Assembly: GCA_963814315.1 (NCBI GenBank)
Contig: CAWFCG010000001.1
Coordinates: 868,001 to 932,000, forward strand
Source of the DNA: JAFMJV01 sp963814315
GTDB lineage: Bacteria; Chloroflexota; Limnocylindria; Limnocylindrales; CSP1-4
DNA: 64,000 bases
Direction: 5' to 3'
The notes under the pieces are model-generated. The model saw only the letters and a program-made list of their open reading frames with translations. It did not search any database and had not been told where the DNA came from. Made by a program: the position numbers and the translations under genes. This document shows positions 1-7,574 of the stretch, in pieces (positions within the stretch are counted from its first letter, which is position 1; each line of letters opens with the position of its first letter).

Positions 1-462
1 TTGCCGGAGGTAGCGGAGGCATCGGAGATCGAGGAGATCCCCGATGACGACCTCAAGGTGGATACCTATCGCGCCCAGGGCGCCGGTGGCCAGCATGTCA
101 ACAAGACCGATTCGGCGGTACGCCTGACACACCTGCCCACCGGTATCGTGGCTCAGAGCCAGAACGAGCGCTCGCAGCACCAGAACCGCGAGGCGGCCAT
201 GAAGATCCTGCTGGCGCGCCTGCTGGAACGCCGCATCGAGGAGCGTGAAGCGGAGATCCGCGAGCTGAAGGGTGAGCACAAGGACGCCGGTTGGGGCAAC
301 CAGATCCGCTCCTACGTGCTGCATCCCTATCAGATGGTCAAGGACCACCGCACCGACCACGAGACCGGCAACACCAGCGCCGTCCTCGATGGCGACCTCG
401 ATGCCTTCATGGTGGCGGAGCTGGAGCGCGTCGCCACCCAGCGGGAGGGTGGCACTGCCTGA
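1..462 (+). CDS. prfB: Peptide chain release factor 2, C-terminal part (truncated by window start)
   Basis: RF2 recognises UAA/UGA stop codons and triggers peptidyl-tRNA hydrolysis on the ribosome. The visible 153 residues carry the universal GGQ motif in the context QGAGGQHVNKTDSAVRLTH, followed by the SQHQNREAAMKIL helix and the C-terminal segment ending DAFMVAELERV, all typical of class I release factors. The RF2 rather than RF1 assignment rests on the RSYVLHPYQMVKDHRT stretch. The N-terminal half, including the tripeptide anticodon and any programmed frameshift site, lies outside the window, so the TTG at base 1 is not a real start. The gene overlaps the following GNAT gene by 14 nt. prfB upstream of ftsEX and smpB is a neighbourhood also seen in actinobacteria. 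Confidence 0.96.
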   Translation: MPEVAEASEIEEIPDDDLKVDTYRAQGAGGQHVNKTDSAVRLTHLPTGIVAQSQNERSQHQNREAAMKILLARLLERRIEEREAEIRELKGEHKDAGWGNQIRSYVLHPYQMVKDHRTDHETGNTSAVLDGDLDAFMVAELERVATQREGGTA

Positions 463-1333
463 GCTACGGGTCGCGACCGTCGCGGACATCCCGGCCCTGC
501 TGCAGGTCTTCTTCAGCGCCATGGAGGACCTCGATGAACGCCGGGGTCGGACCCTCCAGCCCCGCAACGCCGCGCCCTTGGAGATGCATTTTGGGCATCT
601 CCTCTCGACCGACCCGGGCAGCGCCTATGTGGCCGACGATCACGGCCGCGTCGTGGCCTTCGGCGTCGTCATGCAGCGCGGCTCCAGCGCCTTTCTCTCG
701 TTCCTCTTCGTGGTACCGAGCTGGCAGGGCCGCAAGGTCGGCCGTGCGGTGTTGGATGCCTGCCTGCGGGCGTGCCGTGGCATCGATCGGGTGTCCACCT
801 GTGCCGAGGCCGACCAGCCTGTCTCGACCGGCCTCTACGCCTCGATGGGCATGGCGCCACGGACGCCGCTGTACCTGCTGCGCGGCGTGCTGCCCGACAC
901 AGCCCTGCCCGAGCTGCCAGCCGGCATCGGGCGCCGCCCGGTCGTGGCCGCGTCGCTGGCGGACTTCGACCGCGCCATGCTGGGCTATGAGCGTCCAGCA
1001 GACCACGCCTTCTGGGCTCGCGAGCGCCAGGGCGTCATGTTCCTCGATGATGCCGGCGGCGTGTTGGGCTACGGCTATGCGCAGCCGAGCGGCCGCATCG
1101 GACCCGTGGCCGCACTGGAGCCGGGCTATCTCCCGACATTCCTGGGCTATCTGGTGCACATCACGCCGGTGCTTGAGGGACGTCAACTAGTGGTGCCGGG
1201 GCATGCCATCAGTGTGCTCCGGCCATTGCTGACGGCCGGCCTGCGCATCGACAGCGCACCCGCCATCTACTGCTCATCAGCGCCGGGGCCACATCTGGAG
1301 CGCTACCTTCCGATGAGCTATGCGCTGCTGTAG
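449..1333 (+). CDS. GNAT family N-acetyltransferase with a degenerate second half
   Basis: Predicted acetyl-CoA-dependent acyltransferase of 294 residues; the substrate is unknown. The N-terminal half has GNAT motif A as FVVPSWQGRKVGRAVLDAC (acetyl-CoA pyrophosphate loop Q-x-x-G-x-A type), followed by the usual LYASMGM segment. The C-terminal ~130 residues look like a second, eroded GNAT fold without a clear cofactor loop. The start is taken as GTG at 449, which overlaps the prfB stop; an in-frame open stretch reaches further upstream but lies inside prfB. Purine-rich GGGAGG directly precedes this GTG at very short spacing, so an internal start such as the ATG near 521 remains possible. Co-directional with prfB and probably co-transcribed. 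Confidence 0.75.
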   Translation: MALPELRVATVADIPALLQVFFSAMEDLDERRGRTLQPRNAAPLEMHFGHLLSTDPGSAYVADDHGRVVAFGVVMQRGSSAFLSFLFVVPSWQGRKVGRAVLDACLRACRGIDRVSTCAEADQPVSTGLYASMGMAPRTPLYLLRGVLPDTALPELPAGIGRRPVVAASLADFDRAMLGYERPADHAFWARERQGVMFLDDAGGVLGYGYAQPSGRIGPVAALEPGYLPTFLGYLVHITPVLEGRQLVVPGHAISVLRPLLTAGLRIDSAPAIYCSSAPGPHLERYLPMSYALL

Positions 1334-1369
1334 CCAGGCATAGACGCACGACCACCTACCGGAGAGTCG

Positions 1370-2203
1370 ATGACCACCACGCTGACCCTGCCCGACCCCG
1401 GGACCGAGATTGGTGCTGCCGTGGAGGTGGCCCTGGCTGCCTGTGACGTGGCCGATGCCATCTCACTTTCCTCCTTCCGCCGCGCCATCAAGGTCGAGGC
1501 CAAGCCTGACGCCTCCTTCGTGACCGAAGCCGACACCGCCGTGGAGCGGGCGGTCCGGGAGCGCATCACGAGTCGCTTTCCCGATCACGGGCTGGTCGGC
1601 GAGGAGTATGGCGAGGCCCTCTCGGACAGTGGGCGCCGCTGGATCATCGATCCCATCGATGGCACGCACAACTACATGCGCGGTGTGCCCATCTTCGCCA
1701 CGCTGTTGGCGCTGGAGATCGAGGGCCAGATGGCGGTCGGCGTGGTCAGCGCACCGGCACTGCACCGACGCTGGTTCAGCTGGCAGGGTGGGGGAGCATG
1801 GGCAGTCGACACCACGCCTGGCGGCTGGGATCCCGGCTCGGCCATGTCGCTGTCGGTGTCGGCTGTGGACTCGCTCGATGCCGCATCCATCGTCTACTCG
1901 TCCTATCCCAGCATCGTGACATCGGGTTTGGCACCAGGGTTCGGACCGCTGCTGGACAGAGTCTGGCGCGACCGAGGTCTGGGCGACTTCTACGGCTACA
2001 TGCTCGTGGCCGAGGGCGCGGCAGAGGTGATGGTGGAATCCGAGCTCAAGCTGTGGGACCTGGCCGGCCCGCTGGCAGTGCTGCAACAGGCTGGCGCGCA
2101 CATCACCGACCTCGCCGGTGGCACTGACATGCCGGCCCGCGGCGTGCTTGCCACCAACGGGCGCTTGCACGACGTCATGCTAGCCGAGCTCAAGGGTCGC
2201 TGA
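1370..2203 (+). CDS. Inositol monophosphatase-family phosphatase, histidinol-phosphatase (HisN)-like
   Basis: A 277-residue Mg-dependent sugar or amino-alcohol phosphatase of the IMPase fold. Metal-binding motifs are visible: GEEYG around residues 77-81, DPIDGT at 94-99, and the late WDLAGP motif. The run RGVPIFATLLALE after DPIDGT and the following VVSAPALHRRW resemble actinobacterial histidinol-phosphatase (HisN type) more than classical inositol monophosphatase. The substrate may therefore be L-histidinol phosphate; inositol-1-phosphate is the alternative and would connect to the inositol lipid genes near 33 kb. The start ATG at 1370 follows GGAGAG at a normal distance. It sits 36 nt after the GNAT gene and 39 nt before ftsE. 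Confidence 0.82.
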   Translation: MTTTLTLPDPGTEIGAAVEVALAACDVADAISLSSFRRAIKVEAKPDASFVTEADTAVERAVRERITSRFPDHGLVGEEYGEALSDSGRRWIIDPIDGTHNYMRGVPIFATLLALEIEGQMAVGVVSAPALHRRWFSWQGGGAWAVDTTPGGWDPGSAMSLSVSAVDSLDAASIVYSSYPSIVTSGLAPGFGPLLDRVWRDRGLGDFYGYMLVAEGAAEVMVESELKLWDLAGPLAVLQQAGAHITDLAGGTDMPARGVLATNGRLHDVMLAELKGR

Positions 2204-2227
2204 AGGGTTCGCGCTCCGACTTCGTGC

Positions 2228-2233
2228 TAGGCT
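2228..2233 (+). promoter_or_regulatory. Candidate -10 box (TAGGCT) just before ftsE, consistent with leaderless transcription
   Basis: The box lies 9 nt before the ftsE ATG, in the context GTGCTAGGCT. No Shine-Dalgarno sequence is visible between it and the ATG and no convincing -35 is seen. The spacing would place the transcription start at or next to the start codon. Similar boxes precede three other genes in this window. Confidence 0.4.
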
Positions 2234-2242
2234 CCGCAGCCG

Positions 2243-3073
2243 ATGAGCGACGCCGTTTCCCGGGCCGTCGCCGGGCCACCTTGGGAGTCACCGCGGCCCG
2301 ACCAGTCGCCAGCCCCAGCGGCGCCTGGACCCGTACCGCCCGGAGCACCTGTCACCGGCCAGCAGCTGCCTCCACCCGAGAGGCACGCTTCGGTGCGCCT
2401 CGAGGGCGTCACCAAGACCTATCCCAACGGTAAACAGGCACTGATCGAGGTCGACCTGGTCATCCCCGAGGGTGACTTCATCTTCCTGGTCGGCCCGTCG
2501 GGCGCGGGCAAGTCCACACTCATCAAGCTGCTGGTTCGAGATGAGAAGGCCAGTGAGGGCCGCGTCGAGGTCGCCGGCCACGACCTCAATCGCATGAAGA
2601 AGCGCGACGTGCCCAGGCTGCGGCGCCGCATCGGCATCGTCTTCCAGGACTTCCGCCTGCTGCCCCGGAAGACGGTCTATGAGAACGTCGCCTTCGCCCT
2701 GGAGGTCACCGGCACGCCGCGCAAGCTGATGGATCCGGCCGTCGTGCGCGCGCTGGCGCTGGTCGGCTTGACCGAGCAGGCACGCCAGCGCCCCAACGAG
2801 CTGTCGGGCGGCGAGCAGCAGCGCACCGCCATCGCCCGCGCCATGGTCCACGACCCGCGGCTCATCATCGCCGACGAGCCCACCGGCAACCTTGACCCAC
2901 TCATCTCCTGGGAGATCATCCAGTTGCTGTTGCGCATCAACGAGATGGGCACGACCGTGATGATGGCCACGCACGACGCCGAGGTGGTGACGGCACTCCG
3001 TCGCCGCGTCGTGGCGCTCGAGGATGGGCGAGTCGTTCGCGACGAGGTCGGCGGCTACCACCGTGAGTACTAG
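2243..3073 (+). CDS. ftsE: Cell division ATP-binding protein FtsE
   Basis: ABC ATPase partner of FtsX; the FtsEX complex at the septum couples ATP hydrolysis to activation of peptidoglycan hydrolysis. Walker A GPSGAGKST is at residues 84-92, signature LSGGEQQR at 187-194, Walker B/D-loop IIADEPTGNLD around 208-218 and the switch histidine in MMATHD. At 276 residues it is about 50 longer than usual because of a Pro/Ala-rich N-terminal extension (residues 1-48) before the ABC core begins at VRLEGVTKTY. No later start gives a full core with an obvious ribosome-binding site, so the extension appears real. ftsX follows after 12 nt. Confidence 0.96.
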   Translation: MSDAVSRAVAGPPWESPRPDQSPAPAAPGPVPPGAPVTGQQLPPPERHASVRLEGVTKTYPNGKQALIEVDLVIPEGDFIFLVGPSGAGKSTLIKLLVRDEKASEGRVEVAGHDLNRMKKRDVPRLRRRIGIVFQDFRLLPRKTVYENVAFALEVTGTPRKLMDPAVVRALALVGLTEQARQRPNELSGGEQQRTAIARAMVHDPRLIIADEPTGNLDPLISWEIIQLLLRINEMGTTVMMATHDAEVVTALRRRVVALEDGRVVRDEVGGYHREY

Positions 3074-3085
3074 AGCGGCGCGCTG

Positions 3086-3973
3086 ATGCACTTCCTGCGC
3101 TTCTCGGTGCGCCAGTCCCTGCAGGGGTTGTGGCGCAACCGGGTGATGAACATCGCCGCCACGGTCACGATGGTCCTGATGCTGCTGATGCTGGCGGCGC
3201 TGGTGATTCTCATCAACGGCGTCGAGTCCGGCCTCGAGTACGTCGAATCCAAAGTGGAAGTGCGAGCCGAGCTGCACGACGGGCTCCAGGCGGAGCGCGT
3301 GCTGGCGTTCCAGGACCAGTTGGCGGGCATGTCCGAGGTGGCAGCCATCACCTACGTGAGCAAAGAGGACGCACTGGCCAAGTTCCGCGAGGATCGCATC
3401 GCCAAAGGGCAGGAGGACATCACCAATCTCTACACCGAATTCAACCCGTTCTTCGCCTACTTCGCCGTCGAACTGCGCGATCCACGTCGATCCCGCGACC
3501 TCATCACGGCCCTGGAAGCCGAGACAGGCCTGGTGCGGACGGTGCTGGGACAGCAAAGCGGGATCGACAAGCTCGTCAGCCTGACCTCGCAGCTGCGCAA
3601 CCTGGGCGTGGTCGTGCTCGGCTTCGCCGGTCTCACTGTGCTGCTCATCGTCATCAACAGCATCCGCATGGCCTTGATGGCGCGCGCGCAGGAGATCGAG
3701 ATCATGCGCCTTGTGGGCGCATCGGATCGCTATGTACGCTGGCCGTTCATCCTTGAGGGCGTCTTCATCGGTATCGCGGGGGCGGTCATCACACTGCTGT
3801 TGCTGCTCATCGCGTCGCCGCCGATCAGTGACCTCGCCAGCGATATCGCCGGATCGGTGCCGCTCGGTTTCGACAGCTCCTTGACGCTACAGATCATGGG
3901 CATCGTGCTTGGCGCCGGTATTGGCCTCGGCGGCCTGGGTGCCTGGATCAGCGTGCGCACCTACCTGCGCTAA
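3086..3973 (+). CDS. ftsX: Cell division permease FtsX
   Basis: A 295-residue membrane subunit of the FtsEX complex. It has a short cytoplasmic N-terminus with the FtsX-type FSVRQSLQGLWRNR, TM1 at about residues 22-44, an extracytoplasmic domain of about 135 residues that normally contacts the hydrolase or adaptor, and three C-terminal TM segments (about 184-207, 228-252, 268-290). The stretch ARAQEIEIMRLVGASDRYVRWPF between TM2 and TM3 is the hallmark FtsX/MacB cytoplasmic motif. It is located directly after ftsE and 19 nt before a CtpA-type protease gene, so all three are likely one transcription unit. Confidence 0.95.
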   Translation: MHFLRFSVRQSLQGLWRNRVMNIAATVTMVLMLLMLAALVILINGVESGLEYVESKVEVRAELHDGLQAERVLAFQDQLAGMSEVAAITYVSKEDALAKFREDRIAKGQEDITNLYTEFNPFFAYFAVELRDPRRSRDLITALEAETGLVRTVLGQQSGIDKLVSLTSQLRNLGVVVLGFAGLTVLLIVINSIRMALMARAQEIEIMRLVGASDRYVRWPFILEGVFIGIAGAVITLLLLLIASPPISDLASDIAGSVPLGFDSSLTLQIMGIVLGAGIGLGGLGAWISVRTYLR

Positions 3974-3992
3974 GACGACCCCTCATCACGCC

Positions 3993-5387
3993 ATGACCAC
4001 CCCCCTCGAAGCGACCCAGCCGGCACAGCCGCCGCCACCCCAGACACCCCGACCCGGTGGTGGGCCGACGGTGGGCCTCACCGCGATGGTGCTTCTGACG
4101 GTCTCGGCTGCGGTGATCTTCTGGGCCGGGCTTAGCCTCGGGAGCCAGACCAGCGGGCGCACCGCGGACGAGCGCGCGGCTTTCGAGGCCTTCAGCCAGA
4201 CCTATCGCAGCATCACCGAGCGATACATCGGGACACCCGCGCCCAAGGAGTTGGTCGAGGGCGCCATCGCGGGCATGTTCGATGTCCTGGGCGATCCTCA
4301 CTCCGGCTATCTGCCGCCCGGCCAGTTCGGTGCGGCGCTCGACGATGCCCGCGGCGAGTTCGAGGGCATCGGTGCGGTGATGGTCACCGAAGATGCGTCG
4401 GACGAGCCGTGTGAGCCCATCGGTACGACCTGTGCGCTCCGCGTGCTCGATGTCCTGGTCGACGCCCCGGCGCAGGCGGCCGGGCTGCAGGTCGATGACC
4501 TCGTCACCGCGGTCGACGGTGAGGTGCTCGCGGGCAGCACCATCGACGATGCCGTGCGCCACATCCGCGGTCCGCGCGGCAGTGAGGTGGTGCTGACGGT
4601 ACAGCGTGACGGCGAGACGCTGGATCTGCCCATCACGCGCGACACGGTGGTCAGCGAGGATGTCCATTCGGCCGTCCTGGCCGACGGGCGGGTCGGCTAT
4701 CTGGCCATCGACAGCTTCGGCGTCAACGCCGCCGACCACTTCAAGGCGGCCCTCGAGGGGCAACTGGACGCTGGGGTCGAGGCCTTCATCGTTGACGTGC
4801 GCGACGATCCGGGCGGCTTCGTGGATGCGACGGTCGCGATCAGCAGCCAGTTCCTCGACGATGGTGTGGTCTTCTGGGAAGAGGATGCGGTGGGCCGACA
4901 GACGGCCATAAAGGTCATCGAGGGTGGCCTGGCCACCGACCCAGCGTTGCCTATGGTCGTCTTGATGAATGGTGGCTCGGCATCGGCCAGCGAGATCCTC
5001 GCGGGCTCACTCCAGGACTCCGGCCGAGCTCGCCTGCTTGGGGAGCCGTCGTTCGGCAAGGGCACGGTGCAGGAATGGACGGAGCTGTCCAGCGAGACCG
5101 GCGGCTTCCGTCTTTCGGTCGCGACCTGGCTGACCCGGGACAAGAACCCCATCGATGGCACCGGGTTGTTGCCTGATGTCTCCGTCCCCGCGACCGGCCA
5201 GCGCTTCCGGGCAAGCGTGGCCGGGGGCGATCCGTCGCTCGACGGCCAACTCCAGACCGCCATCGCGCTGCTGCTGGATCAGCCGATGCCCGGAGAGTCG
5301 CCAGCCCCGTCGGCCGCGCCCGCCGTGTCCCCGGCCGCGGCCTCGCCGGGAACCTCGATCATGCCGCGGCCGTCAGAGATGCCGTAG
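3993..5387 (+). CDS. Carboxy-terminal processing peptidase (S41/CtpA family), membrane-anchored
   Basis: Serine protease of 464 residues that cleaves near substrate C-termini, acting outside the membrane. It has a Pro-rich N-terminus, a signal-anchor TM at about residues 26-48, an N-terminal helical region, a PDZ domain starting at FEGIGAVMV, and an S41 catalytic domain with the SASASEI serine motif near residue 330 and the FGKGTVQ lysine motif about 25 residues later, matching the Ser-Lys dyad spacing of Prc/Tsp. The C-terminal ~40 residues are Pro/Ala/Ser-rich. The start is ATG 3993; the open frame reaches back into ftsX, but that start would lack the anchor at the N-terminus. The position after ftsX suggests a link to FtsEX-controlled wall hydrolysis. 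Confidence 0.92.
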   Translation: MTTPLEATQPAQPPPPQTPRPGGGPTVGLTAMVLLTVSAAVIFWAGLSLGSQTSGRTADERAAFEAFSQTYRSITERYIGTPAPKELVEGAIAGMFDVLGDPHSGYLPPGQFGAALDDARGEFEGIGAVMVTEDASDEPCEPIGTTCALRVLDVLVDAPAQAAGLQVDDLVTAVDGEVLAGSTIDDAVRHIRGPRGSEVVLTVQRDGETLDLPITRDTVVSEDVHSAVLADGRVGYLAIDSFGVNAADHFKAALEGQLDAGVEAFIVDVRDDPGGFVDATVAISSQFLDDGVVFWEEDAVGRQTAIKVIEGGLATDPALPMVVLMNGGSASASEILAGSLQDSGRARLLGEPSFGKGTVQEWTELSSETGGFRLSVATWLTRDKNPIDGTGLLPDVSVPATGQRFRASVAGGDPSLDGQLQTAIALLLDQPMPGESPAPSAAPAVSPAAASPGTSIMPRPSEMP

Positions 5388-5450
5388 ACGCCAGATGTCT
5401 ACCATGCCGAGCCCAAAGCGAGCTCTGCAACACGATCGTCACACACCCCC

Positions 5451-5479
5451 TTGCCGAGACTCGACAGTTGCGGTACCGT
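5451..5479 (+). promoter_or_regulatory. Candidate sigma70-type promoter of the smpB leader
   Basis: TTGCCG (5451-5456) and TACCGT (5474-5479) are separated by 17 nt, a canonical spacing. The predicted start near 5486 would give a short 5' leader ending in the strong Shine-Dalgarno AAAGGAGG before the 15-codon ORF at 5508. It lies in the 290-nt gap between the ctpA-like gene and smpB. Confidence 0.5.
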
Positions 5480-5507
5480 TCCCGCGAACGAAAGGAGGTG
5501 GTGTGCA

Positions 5508-5555
5508 ATGGATAGTCATATAAGTAGCTGCACCGCCTCGGAGGTTCGGCGCTAG
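5508..5555 (+). CDS. Putative 15-residue leader peptide upstream of smpB
   Basis: The ORF encodes MDSHISSCTASEVRR and ends in TAG. It is preceded by AAAGGAGG (5491-5498), the strongest Shine-Dalgarno in this part of the window, 9 nt before the ATG. It has its own candidate promoter (5451-5479) and is followed by a 10-bp GC hairpin (5588-5611) before smpB. Codons 8-11 (CACCGCCT, 5531-5538) can pair over 8 bp with 5496-5503, which covers part of the Shine-Dalgarno, so translation and RNA folding may be coupled. The setting looks like a leader-peptide or attenuation unit. Function is unknown; a stable short protein is unlikely but not excluded. Confidence 0.6.
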   Translation: MDSHISSCTASEVRR

Positions 5556-5587
5556 TCGAGCCGACCGGGTGGTGTATCGCCACGAGG

Positions 5588-5612
5588 ACGCCGGCCCCTC
5601 TGGGCCGGCGTT
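5588..5612 (+). terminator. GC-rich hairpin between leader ORF and smpB (terminator or attenuator)
   Basis: Perfect 10-bp stem ACGCCGGCCC / GGGCCGGCGT (5588-5597 with 5602-5611), loop CTCT, followed by TTCGTTCGTC. The T-run is poor, so it may be a weak intrinsic terminator or an attenuator with read-through to smpB. Confidence 0.6.
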
Positions 5613-5677
5613 CGTTCGTCCCCGCGACTCTTTGACGTGGTCGCCTCCACACCCGCTATCGCCCAAGGAGCCCATCG

Positions 5678-6139
5678 ATGGGCAAGACCGTCGCCAAGAA
5701 CCGAAAAGCCCGCCACCTGTACACCATCGAGGACACCCTGGAGGCTGGCATCGAGCTGACCGGCACTGAGATCAAGTCGGTACGGGCCAGCAACCTCAAC
5801 CTCAAGGACGCCTACGCCAGGATCGAGCGCGGTGAGGCGTGGCTGGTCGGAGTGCACATCGCGCCGTGGGCGGGCGGCAACCGCAACAACCACGAGCCGC
5901 TACGCACGCGCAAGCTGTTGCTGCACCGCCGCCAGATCGATGAGCTGCTTGGTCGCACCAAGGCCAAGGGGCTCACGCTGGTGCCGCTGAGCGTCTACTT
6001 CAACGATCGCGGCAGGGCCAAGGTCGAGATCGGCCTGGCCCGCGGCAAGAGGAGCTACGACCACCGCCGTGACATCGCCGACCGTGACGCCAAGCGCGAT
6101 ATGGCCCGCGAGGTGGCCAATTCCATGCGCGGGCGGTGA
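5678..6139 (+). CDS. smpB: SsrA-binding protein SmpB
   Basis: A 153-residue tmRNA partner that delivers tmRNA to stalled ribosomes for trans-translation. Family features: NRKARHLYTIEDTLEAGIEL at the N-terminus, the GTEIKSVR oligonucleotide-binding-fold motif, HIAPW, NRNNHEPLRTRKLLLH, and the basic C-terminal tail ARGKRSYDHRRDIADRDAKRD that enters the mRNA channel. Start ATG 5678 is preceded by AAGGAG at about 8 nt. tmRNA itself lies 55 nt downstream with its own promoter, so both trans-translation components are adjacent. Expression may be influenced by the leader ORF and hairpin upstream. Confidence 0.97.
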   Translation: MGKTVAKNRKARHLYTIEDTLEAGIELTGTEIKSVRASNLNLKDAYARIERGEAWLVGVHIAPWAGGNRNNHEPLRTRKLLLHRRQIDELLGRTKAKGLTLVPLSVYFNDRGRAKVEIGLARGKRSYDHRRDIADRDAKRDMAREVANSMRGR

Positions 6140-6153
6140 CGGCGGACCAAGCT

Positions 6154-6183
6154 GGGACAGAACAGGCGTTCGACCGCTATAAT
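6154..6183 (+). promoter_or_regulatory. Promoter of ssrA
   Basis: Perfect TATAAT at 6178-6183, with GGGACA (4 of 6 matches to TTGACA) at 6154-6159 and an 18-nt spacer. The mature tmRNA 5' end (6195) is 11 nt beyond the -10 box, so little or no 5' trimming would be needed. Confidence 0.7.
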
Positions 6184-6194
6184 GCTTCGTCCAT

Positions 6195-6570
6195 GGGGAT
6201 GCGTGGTCTCGACAGGGCCCCAACCCCGAAGAACGCGAGTCGAGGTTGCCATCGGGCCTCGTTAATCAGGTGGCACCAAGAAGTAACTGGCAACAATCGC
6301 CAGCCTGCTCTCGCCCTCGCAGCCTAAGGCTGTAAGGTGAGCGTGGAAACGGCCTCGTCCTCGCGGGCCGCGGAAGCGTCACTTAGCGAGGATGCGCTTC
6401 GAGTCAGCGTCACGTAGCTCGGAGTCAAGCCCGCAAGGGGACGTGGCTGGATCCTGCGGCACGGTGCCGATGCTGGTCCGTAGGATCGACGACAAATCAT
6501 CGGATACGCTCGTAGTGGTCTTCGGCAGAAGGTTTTGGACGGGGAGTTCGACTCTCCCCCATCTCCACCA
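6195..6570 (+). ncRNA. ssrA: Transfer-messenger RNA (tmRNA)
   Basis: The RNA rescues stalled ribosomes and tags nascent proteins for proteolysis. The 5' end GGGGATG pairs with CATCTCC before the ACCA end at 6567-6570, forming the acceptor stem. The T-arm GTTCGAC within GGACGGGGAGTTCGACTC and the 5' hallmark TGGTCTCGACAGGG are both present. The tag reading frame ends at TAA 6325-6327 and reads GNNRQPALALAA when resumed at GGC 6289-6291, after AGTAACT. The ALALAA end is a typical ClpXP/Lon degron. Length 376 nt is normal for a one-piece tmRNA. The CCA is encoded. Confidence 0.96.
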
Positions 6571-6585
6571 ACTCGCAGCTATGGC

Positions 6586-6614
6586 ACGACCCCGTCAGTT
6601 CGACGGGGTCGTTT
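6586..6614 (+). terminator. Intrinsic terminator after ssrA
   Basis: Perfect 11-bp stem ACGACCCCGTC / GACGGGGTCGT (6586-6596 with 6602-6612), loop AGTTC, followed by TTTGGCTT. It begins 15 nt after the encoded CCA and also lies downstream of the opposing DUF4239 gene, which it could serve in part. Confidence 0.8.
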
Positions 6615-6710
6615 GGCTTGGGGATGGACGGTGTCGAGCCGCGCCATGAGCCGGGGCCGCTAGCGCACTGGATGGATCTCGTGCCGGCTCGGTTCGACGG
6701 CTGCATGTGC

Positions 6711-7574
6711 TCAGCTGGACCCGGGTGGCCCGACCTGCTGTTGTAGTTGCATCAGGGGTTCCTGGCTCACCTCAAGGAAACCGCCTTGTGGTCGGTCGAG
6801 GTCGACCACGAGCGCGATGACCGCACCGAGGACGACGATCATGACGATCGCCGTGAGTGGGCTGCGTCGCCGCGTCAGGCCGGCACTGTAGCCAACCATT
6901 CCTAGCGTCAGCACCGACCCGATGATCAGCAGTACCAGTACCGTCTCGGGCACCCGAGCGTAGATGCCTGCCGTCACCCGCGTCGTGTTCATGTCGATCG
7001 TCTCGTTGAGGGAATCGATATAGAGGCCGACGGCGATCGCCATGGTGACCGAATCGGATGTGTCGTTGACCAAGTCGTCGACGAACGACCACAACTCAGC
7101 GTTGATCTCGTTGGAACGGCGGATCCGCTCCTCTGCCCCGCCCAGATCCTTCGGGGCGATGCGCAACGGCACGTATTCCCGCAGCAGTTCCTGACTCATA
7201 CGCCCGGCCGGTTCGGGCAGGTAGCCGGCGCGCAGGTACGTGGTGCCGATCGAGTTGGCCTCGTCGAGCACGTTGCCGCGGCGTGTGTCGAAGCGCTCGG
7301 AGGCCATGCCCATGGTGATGGCGAGCAGGAATGCCATCAGGGCGAGGAGCGACCCCACGAGCATGCCCGTCGGTCCTTCGACTTCCTCGTGGGTACGACC
7401 CTGCCACCAGCGTCCGAGCCGAAACCCGAACTCGTACACGATCAGCGAAACGACCGCAAAGGCGATGAAGACCCCACCGATCGGAAGTGAGTCGAGGAGT
7501 TGCTGGAAGCGCATGGGTATCACCGCATCGTGGAGCACGGGCTGTGTGCCCGCAGGAGGCCGCAAAGCGTACAT
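6711..7574 (-). CDS. DUF4239 (bestrophin-like) membrane protein
   Basis: A polytopic membrane protein of up to 287 residues and unknown function. The hallmark stretch LLALMAFLLAITMGMASERFD plus RRGNVLDEANSIGTTYLRA is that of the DUF4239/bestrophin-like family. TM segments are at about residues 33-53, 91-110, 213-233 and 243-260, with a soluble region between the second and third pairs. The start is uncertain: GTG/ATG near 7574 or the internal ATG at 7514 (20 residues shorter) are both plausible and neither has a strong Shine-Dalgarno. It stands alone between convergent ssrA and the jag operon end; the 195 nt upstream (7575-7769) show no gene. Confidence 0.8.
   Translation of the reverse strand: MYALRPPAGTQPVLHDAVIPMRFQQLLDSLPIGGVFIAFAVVSLIVYEFGFRLGRWWQGRTHEEVEGPTGMLVGSLLALMAFLLAITMGMASERFDTRRGNVLDEANSIGTTYLRAGYLPEPAGRMSQELLREYVPLRIAPKDLGGAEERIRRSNEINAELWSFVDDLVNDTSDSVTMAIAVGLYIDSLNETIDMNTTRVTAGIYARVPETVLVLLIIGSVLTLGMVGYSAGLTRRRSPLTAIVMIVVLGAVIALVVDLDRPQGGFLEVSQEPLMQLQQQVGPPGSS

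Noticed and set aside
464..1186. 240-codon minus-strand ORF opposite the GNAT gene
   Set aside because: Antisense shadow in high-GC DNA; no recognisable domain, while the plus strand encodes a clear GNAT motif.
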